NCBI GenBank assembly: GCA_946479745.1
Contig: CAMLGZ010000002.1
Location: forward strand, 124,001 to 188,000
Direction: 5' to 3'
From: an uncultured Pseudoxanthomonas sp.
Lineage (GTDB): Bacteria > Pseudomonadota > Gammaproteobacteria > Xanthomonadales > Xanthomonadaceae
DNA length: 64,000 nt
Positions 60,219 through 64,000 of the stretch are shown piece after piece. Made by a program: the position numbers and the translations under genes. Under the pieces are notes generated by a model. The model searched no databases. It was not told the DNA's origin and worked only from the letters and a program-made list of their open reading frames with translations. How positions within the stretch are numbered: position 1 is the stretch's first letter; each line of letters begins with the position of its first letter.

Positions 60219-60524
60219 GTGATCCTGTTCTTCGCCCTGTTGTTCCTGGCCACCGCCATCGCCGGTTTCTGCGCCTTCGTGATTTTCTGGCCGCTGACCC
60301 TGGTGCATGTGCGCGATCGCCACGAAGCCATCGCCGCGGAATTCGGAGCGGGAGCTTTTCTGAAGCCGGCCGCACTGGGCTGGTTGCTGAGCGGACGCTA
60401 TCGCGAGACGCACGACAGCTCGCTGACCGGCTTGGCCACGCCTGCAAAGGTTTCGCTGCTGGTCATTTTCGGCGGCGTGGCGTGCGCGGGAGCGCTCTGG
60501 CTTTTGTCCCTGGTGATGGCATGA
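60219..60524 (+). CDS. Small inner-membrane protein, unknown
   Basis: 101 residues with two hydrophobic helices (about 1-25 VILFFALLFLATAIAGFCAFVIFWP and 80-100 VSLLVIFGGVACAGALWLLSLVMA) around a polar loop. Not recognised. I place the start at a GTG (60219) with GAGG 11 bases upstream; an ATG at 60159 would add residues from the repeat and is disfavoured. Its stop overlaps the next start (ATGA), so the two are coupled. Confidence 0.6.
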   Translation: MILFFALLFLATAIAGFCAFVIFWPLTLVHVRDRHEAIAAEFGAGAFLKPAALGWLLSGRYRETHDSSLTGLATPAKVSLLVIFGGVACAGALWLLSLVMA

Positions 60525-60829
60525 CCGAAACGATCGACTATCAGTGGTACGTGGCATCCCTGGGCCGCACACTCGTGTGGGCGCGCCTGCGCGTGCGCGA
60601 AGCGGGCACCGCGGAGGTCTTCGACAGCGACGGCAATACCCTGACTTACGACAGCGACGATACCGCCCGCGCTGCGCTGTTCGACGCCGAATTCGTAGCC
60701 TTCGACGGACTGGACGAAGACGATGCGCTGGCCAGGGGCTTCTCGCTGGACGAAGTCTCTCCCCCGCGCGCCGAGAACGACGCGGCGTTGCGCCATCTGA
60801 TGGTGCAGTCGCTGGGCGCGCGGGCCTGA
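60521..60829 (+). CDS. Small acidic protein, unknown
   Basis: 102 residues, acidic, no membrane segment. Opens MTETIDYQWYVASLGRTLVWARLRVREAGTAEVFDSDGNTLTYDS, suggesting a small beta-rich domain; the rest is acidic helix. Not recognised. It overlaps the upstream membrane gene by four bases and precedes paiB by nine, so it is in one transcript with both. Confidence 0.75.
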   Translation: MTETIDYQWYVASLGRTLVWARLRVREAGTAEVFDSDGNTLTYDSDDTARAALFDAEFVAFDGLDEDDALARGFSLDEVSPPRAENDAALRHLMVQSLGARA

Positions 60830-60838
60830 TCCGCTTCG

Positions 60839-61471
60839 ATGTACACGCCCCGGGCTTTCGCTGAAACCGACCTGTTAGAACTGGACCGATTGCTGGCGCG
60901 CGACTCTTTCGTCACCCTGATCAGCAACGCGGAAGGCGTTCCCTTCGCCAGCCACCTGCCGGTGCTGTATTCGCGCGACGCCGGGCAGGTGACGATCGAA
61001 GGCCATTGGGCCAAGGCCAACCCGCAAGCCGTGCATTCCGGACCCGCCCTGATGATCGTGCAGGGCCCGCATGCCTACATCTCCCCAAGCTGGTACACCG
61101 ACAAGGAAGAAGCGGCGCGGGTACCGACGTGGAACTATGCGGTGGCGCACCTGACCGGCCGGCTGGAGGCTTCCGAGGAAGAGGATTTCCTTGCCAGCAT
61201 CGTCAACCGGTTGAGCGTGCGCCACGAAACCGCCGCCGGCAGCGATTGGCGTTACGAGCACGACAATCCGCGGCTCCGCAGCCAGCTGCGTGGAATCGTG
61301 GGGTTCCGTTTCGTGCCCGAACGGATCGAACTGAAATTCAAGCTCAGCCAGAATCATCCCGCAGCCAATGTGCGCGGCGCGGCGGATGGATTGTCGAGGC
61401 TTGAAGACCCGCAATCGCGTGAGATCGCGGCATTGATGGCAGAGCGGCTGGCAAACCGCGCACCCGAATGA
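60839..61471 (+). CDS. paiB: PaiB-like FMN-binding protein
   Basis: 210 residues. N-terminal MYTPRAFAETDLLELDRLLARDSFVTLISN, then FASHLPVLYSR, GHWAKANPQ, YISPSWY and VPTWNYAVAHLTG, the PaiB FMN-binding split-barrel signature, ending IELKFKLSQNHP. In Bacillus PaiB affects sporulation and protease gene expression; in proteobacteria the role is unclear and an enzymatic flavin function is possible. Follows a small gene by nine bases and precedes an SDR by seven. Confidence 0.92.
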   Translation: MYTPRAFAETDLLELDRLLARDSFVTLISNAEGVPFASHLPVLYSRDAGQVTIEGHWAKANPQAVHSGPALMIVQGPHAYISPSWYTDKEEAARVPTWNYAVAHLTGRLEASEEEDFLASIVNRLSVRHETAAGSDWRYEHDNPRLRSQLRGIVGFRFVPERIELKFKLSQNHPAANVRGAADGLSRLEDPQSREIAALMAERLANRAPE

Positions 61472-61478
61472 GGAACGC

Positions 61479-62267
61479 ATGGACCTGAATCTCAACGGCA
61501 AGCACGCGCTGGTCTGCGGAGCCTCGGCAGGCATCGGCCGCGCGGCGGCGCTGGAGCTGGCGCTGCTGGGCGCCGATGTCACCCTGCTGGCGCGGCGTGC
61601 CGAGACGCTTGAAGCAGTGGCGGCGTCCCTGCCCCGCAATGCCGAAGGCCAGCGGTACGACTGGATAGCCGCCGATATTTCCGAGCATGAAGCGCTGGCT
61701 GAACGCGTACGCACGCTGGTCAGCGCCAAGCCGGTGCATATCCTGGTCAACAACACTGGCGGACCGCCCGGCGGCCGTGCCATCGATGCCGACGCCGACG
61801 CCTTTCTCGACGCCTTCAACAAACACCTGCTTGCCAACCAGACGTTGGTGCAGGCGGTGTTGCCTGGCATGCAGCGCGCGCAATGGGGCCGCATCGTCAA
61901 CGTGATCTCCACTTCGGTGAAAGAACCCATCGTCAACCTGGGCGTGTCCAACAGCATCCGCGGCGCCGTGGCGAGCTGGGCCAAGACGCTCTCGCGCGAG
62001 CTCGCCCACGATGGGATCACGGTCAACAACGTACTGCCCGGCTACACCCGCACGCAGCGGCTGGAGCAGATTCTGGACGACCGCTCGGCTTCCACCGGCA
62101 AGTCGCGCGATGCCGTCGCCGCTACCATGCTGTCGACCGTGCCGGTGGGCCGCTTTGCCGAAGCCAGCGAGATCGCGGCAGCCATTGCTTTTCTTGCGAG
62201 TCCTGCGGCCGCGTACATCAATGGCGTCAGCCTGGCGGTGGATGGCGGACGGATGCAGTCAATCTAA
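61479..62267 (+). CDS. SDR-family protein with altered catalytic motif
   Basis: 262 residues. The NAD-binding GASAGIG is at 14-20 and NNTGG at 91-95. The catalytic Ser is at 146 in VISTSV, but the usual YxxxK is replaced by S157...R161 (VSNSIRGAVASWAKTL). The ending VSLAVDGGRMQSI is typical for FabG-like proteins. Relatives with SNxxR exist (a BKR-like SDR subgroup that lacks the standard tetrad), so this is a conserved variant. Activity cannot be assumed. AGGAA precedes the ATG; the gene is coupled in position with paiB. Confidence 0.88.
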   Translation: MDLNLNGKHALVCGASAGIGRAAALELALLGADVTLLARRAETLEAVAASLPRNAEGQRYDWIAADISEHEALAERVRTLVSAKPVHILVNNTGGPPGGRAIDADADAFLDAFNKHLLANQTLVQAVLPGMQRAQWGRIVNVISTSVKEPIVNLGVSNSIRGAVASWAKTLSRELAHDGITVNNVLPGYTRTQRLEQILDDRSASTGKSRDAVAATMLSTVPVGRFAEASEIAAAIAFLASPAAAYINGVSLAVDGGRMQSI

Positions 62268-62342
62268 CGCTCGATGTAGCGCTTGTTGTAATTCTTGCAA
62301 TCGCCTGATTTCTCATAAAATTGAAGCACGCAAAAAAAGATG

Positions 62343-62414
62343 GTCATCCCGGCGAATGCCGGGACCCATGCGTCAGTGATCGGACGGTTGGGTCCCGGCA
62401 TTCGCCGGGATGAC
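62343..62414. repeat. REP-like pair, family D copy 2
   Basis: GTCATCCCGGCGAATGCCGG and inverted CCGGCATTCGCCGGGATGAC with a short centre. It lies in the 223-base spacer between the SDR gene and the aldehyde dehydrogenase; no promoter was identified with confidence there. Confidence 0.88.
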
Positions 62415-62490
62415 GTCGTTAAGGGGACTGGACACCGCTTCACTAGTTTTTGTTGCAGACGCTATCAGCGCAGAAGGTTAAGCTTGGCCC

Positions 62491-63918
62491 ATGCAGAAAC
62501 TGCACCACTGGATCGACGGCCAAGCTCAACAGCCCCGAAGCGGAGGCTGGCTGGATGTGTTCGACCCCAATACCGCGCAAGCCCACGCACAAGTGGCGCT
62601 CGGTGACGCCAATGACGTCGAAGCCGCAATGGCTGCCGCGGCACGCGCCTTCCCCTCGTGGTCCGCACTACGCAACAGCGAGCGCGCTACCTGGCTTGAA
62701 AAGCTGGCATCGGCACTCGAATCACGCACGGAGGAGTTCGCCCGCGCGGAGTCGCTGAACGGCGGCAAGCCGTTGGCTTTGGCACGTGATGCAGAAATCC
62801 CACGCGCAGTCTCCAATCTGCGCTTCTTCGCCCATGCGGCCACCCAGTTCGCCAGCGAGTCGCATCATGGCGAAGCGGGCCTGAACTACACGCTGCGCGC
62901 GCCGTTGGGAATCGTGGCGACGATTTCGCCGTGGAACCTGCCGCTGTATCTGTTCACCTGGAAGATCGCGCCCGCCTTGGCCGCAGGCAACACCGTCGTC
63001 GCCAAACCTTCCGAAGTGACGCCGCTGACGGCGACGATGCTGGCCGAACTGGCGGCCGAGATCGGATTTCCCAAAGGTGTGCTCAACATCGTCCACGGAT
63101 TGGGACCGGAAGTCGGCGAGCCGCTGGTCGCGCATCCGCAGGTGCGCGCAGTGTCGTTCACCGGCAGCACCGCGGTCGGCAAGCGCATCGCGTCGCTGAC
63201 TGCGCCTGCATTGAAAAAAGTCTCACTGGAGCTGGGCGGCAAGAACCCGACCCTGGTCTTCGCCGACAGCGATTGGCGCAACCAGATGGCAATGCTGGTT
63301 CGTTCGGCCTTCCAGAATTCCGGACAGATCTGCCTGTGCGGCTCGCGCCTGCTGATAGAGCGCTCGATCTACGGCGAATTCCGCGATGCGTTCGTCGAAC
63401 GGGTACGCGGCTTGCGTGTGGGCGATCCGATGGCCGAAGGCACCCACCAGGGTCCTCTGGTCTCCCAGGCGCATTTCGACAAAGTGATGGCCTGCCTGCA
63501 GCGCGCTCGCGAAGAAGGTGGCACGGTCCTTTGTGGCGGGCGCAGCATAGAGCGCGCCGGCTGGTTCGTAGAACCGACCGTGATCGAAGGACTGGGACCG
63601 GATTGCGCCAGCAACCGCGAGGAAATCTTCGGACCGGTGGTCACACTGCAGCCATTCGATACGGACGAAGAAGCTCTGATGCTCGCCAATGCCAGCGACT
63701 ACGGCCTGTCCGCGTCGCTATGGACCCGCGACCTGGATCGCGCGCATCGGCTGTCCGCACAGCTGCGCGCGGGGATCGTGTGGGTCAATACCTGGCTGAT
63801 GCGCGATCTGCGCACGCCGTTCGGCGGCATGGGTTCTTCGGGGCTAGGCCGCGAAGGCGGCGCCGAAGCGATGCGTTTCTTCACCGAACCCAAGAATGTC
63901 TGCCTGGCTCTGGGATAA
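62491..63918 (+). CDS. Aldehyde dehydrogenase
   Basis: 475 residues. Catalytic Cys C281 in QNSGQICLCG, general base E247 in SLELGGKNP and N148 in SPWNLP. Resembles 2-aminomuconate/2-hydroxymuconate semialdehyde dehydrogenases of the kynurenine or catechol pathways, but no other pathway genes are visible except the SDR upstream. NAD-dependent oxidation of an aldehyde is secure; the substrate is not. Confidence 0.93.
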   Translation: MQKLHHWIDGQAQQPRSGGWLDVFDPNTAQAHAQVALGDANDVEAAMAAAARAFPSWSALRNSERATWLEKLASALESRTEEFARAESLNGGKPLALARDAEIPRAVSNLRFFAHAATQFASESHHGEAGLNYTLRAPLGIVATISPWNLPLYLFTWKIAPALAAGNTVVAKPSEVTPLTATMLAELAAEIGFPKGVLNIVHGLGPEVGEPLVAHPQVRAVSFTGSTAVGKRIASLTAPALKKVSLELGGKNPTLVFADSDWRNQMAMLVRSAFQNSGQICLCGSRLLIERSIYGEFRDAFVERVRGLRVGDPMAEGTHQGPLVSQAHFDKVMACLQRAREEGGTVLCGGRSIERAGWFVEPTVIEGLGPDCASNREEIFGPVVTLQPFDTDEEALMLANASDYGLSASLWTRDLDRAHRLSAQLRAGIVWVNTWLMRDLRTPFGGMGSSGLGREGGAEAMRFFTEPKNVCLALG

Positions 63919-63925
63919 TGGACGT

Positions 63926-64000
63926 ATGAGCGACCTCGACGAACTGCTGCGCAACAACCGGGAATGGGCCGAACGGATCAAGCAAGAGGATCCAGGCTTC
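63926..64000 (+). CDS. can: Beta-class carbonic anhydrase (5' part only)
   Basis: 25 codons before the window ends: MSDLDELLRNNREWAERIKQ then EDPGF, matching the start of E. coli Can (NNALWSKMLVEEDPGFF). Only the N-terminal arm is visible, so the zinc ligands cannot be checked. Seven bases separate it from the aldehyde dehydrogenase stop. Confidence 0.75.
   Translation, partial: MSDLDELLRNNREWAERIKQEDPGF

Overview
The window (about 63% GC by eye, dense, mostly leftward-transcribed) comes from a gammaproteobacterium of the Xanthomonadaceae/Lysobacteraceae (Xanthomonas, Lysobacter, Luteimonas or Pseudoxanthomonas type). The main reason is an essentially complete rpf (DSF quorum-sensing) gene neighbourhood: aconitase (rpfA), rpfB, rpfF, rpfC, rpfG, lysS, prfB, rpfD, recJ, rpfE, greA and carB in the order known from Xanthomonas. 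A fur/omlA(bamE) divergent pair and an hrcA-grpE-dnaK-dnaJ string also fit that family. I cannot name a genus from sequence alone.

Layout. 1-6.2 kb: acnB (cut by the window edge inside its Fe-S ligand motif), a vapBC toxin-antitoxin pair directly upstream of acnB, and acnA (rpfA). 6.2-13 kb: a small lipoprotein, then the DSF system. RpfB is an acyl-CoA ligase, RpfF the DSF synthase, RpfC the hybrid sensor kinase and RpfG the HD-GYP c-di-GMP phosphodiesterase. rpfH is absent. 13-24.5 kb: lysS, prfB (with the programmed +1 frameshift), rpfD, a membrane acyltransferase, a large VIT/VWA/TPR/DUF2135 exported protein, recJ, rpfE and greA. 24.5-31.4 kb: carB, a small unknown membrane protein overlapping carA, carA, dapB and a PLP aminotransferase. 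31.4-40 kb: an exported lipoprotein, the heat-shock chaperone genes with two visible sigma-32 promoters, hrcA, recN and fur. 40-45 kb: bamE, rnfH, ratA, smpB, an unusual alpha/beta-hydrolase-subtilisin fusion protein, and ssrA (tmRNA). 45-54.6 kb: a LysR regulator with a divergent oxidoreductase, an MBL-fold lipoprotein, a sugar acetyltransferase, an OmpA-like lipoprotein, a wax ester/DGAT enzyme, alr, an unknown gene and dnaB. 54.6-64 kb: the S6-S18-L9 ribosomal operon, a DUF885 protein, iscA, asnS, two small unknown genes, a paiB-like gene, an SDR with an altered active site, an aldehyde dehydrogenase and the start of a beta-carbonic anhydrase.

How the genes work together. RpfF makes DSF, RpfC senses it and passes phosphate to RpfG, and RpfG lowers c-di-GMP. 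A near-perfect CRP/Clp-type site lies upstream of rpfG, suggesting feedback from the c-di-GMP-responsive regulator Clp. HrcA, GrpE, DnaK and DnaJ form the Hsp70 system, and SmpB and tmRNA form the trans-translation system.

The intergenic DNA is rich in paired palindromic (REP-like) elements of several families. They sit between genes, sometimes supply the stop codons of flanking genes, and in one case appear to be inserted in frame in acnA. The most unusual single gene is the cytoplasmic hydrolase-protease fusion at 42069-44540. No stretch longer than 300 bases lacks a gene; the longest gap is 12947-13237.
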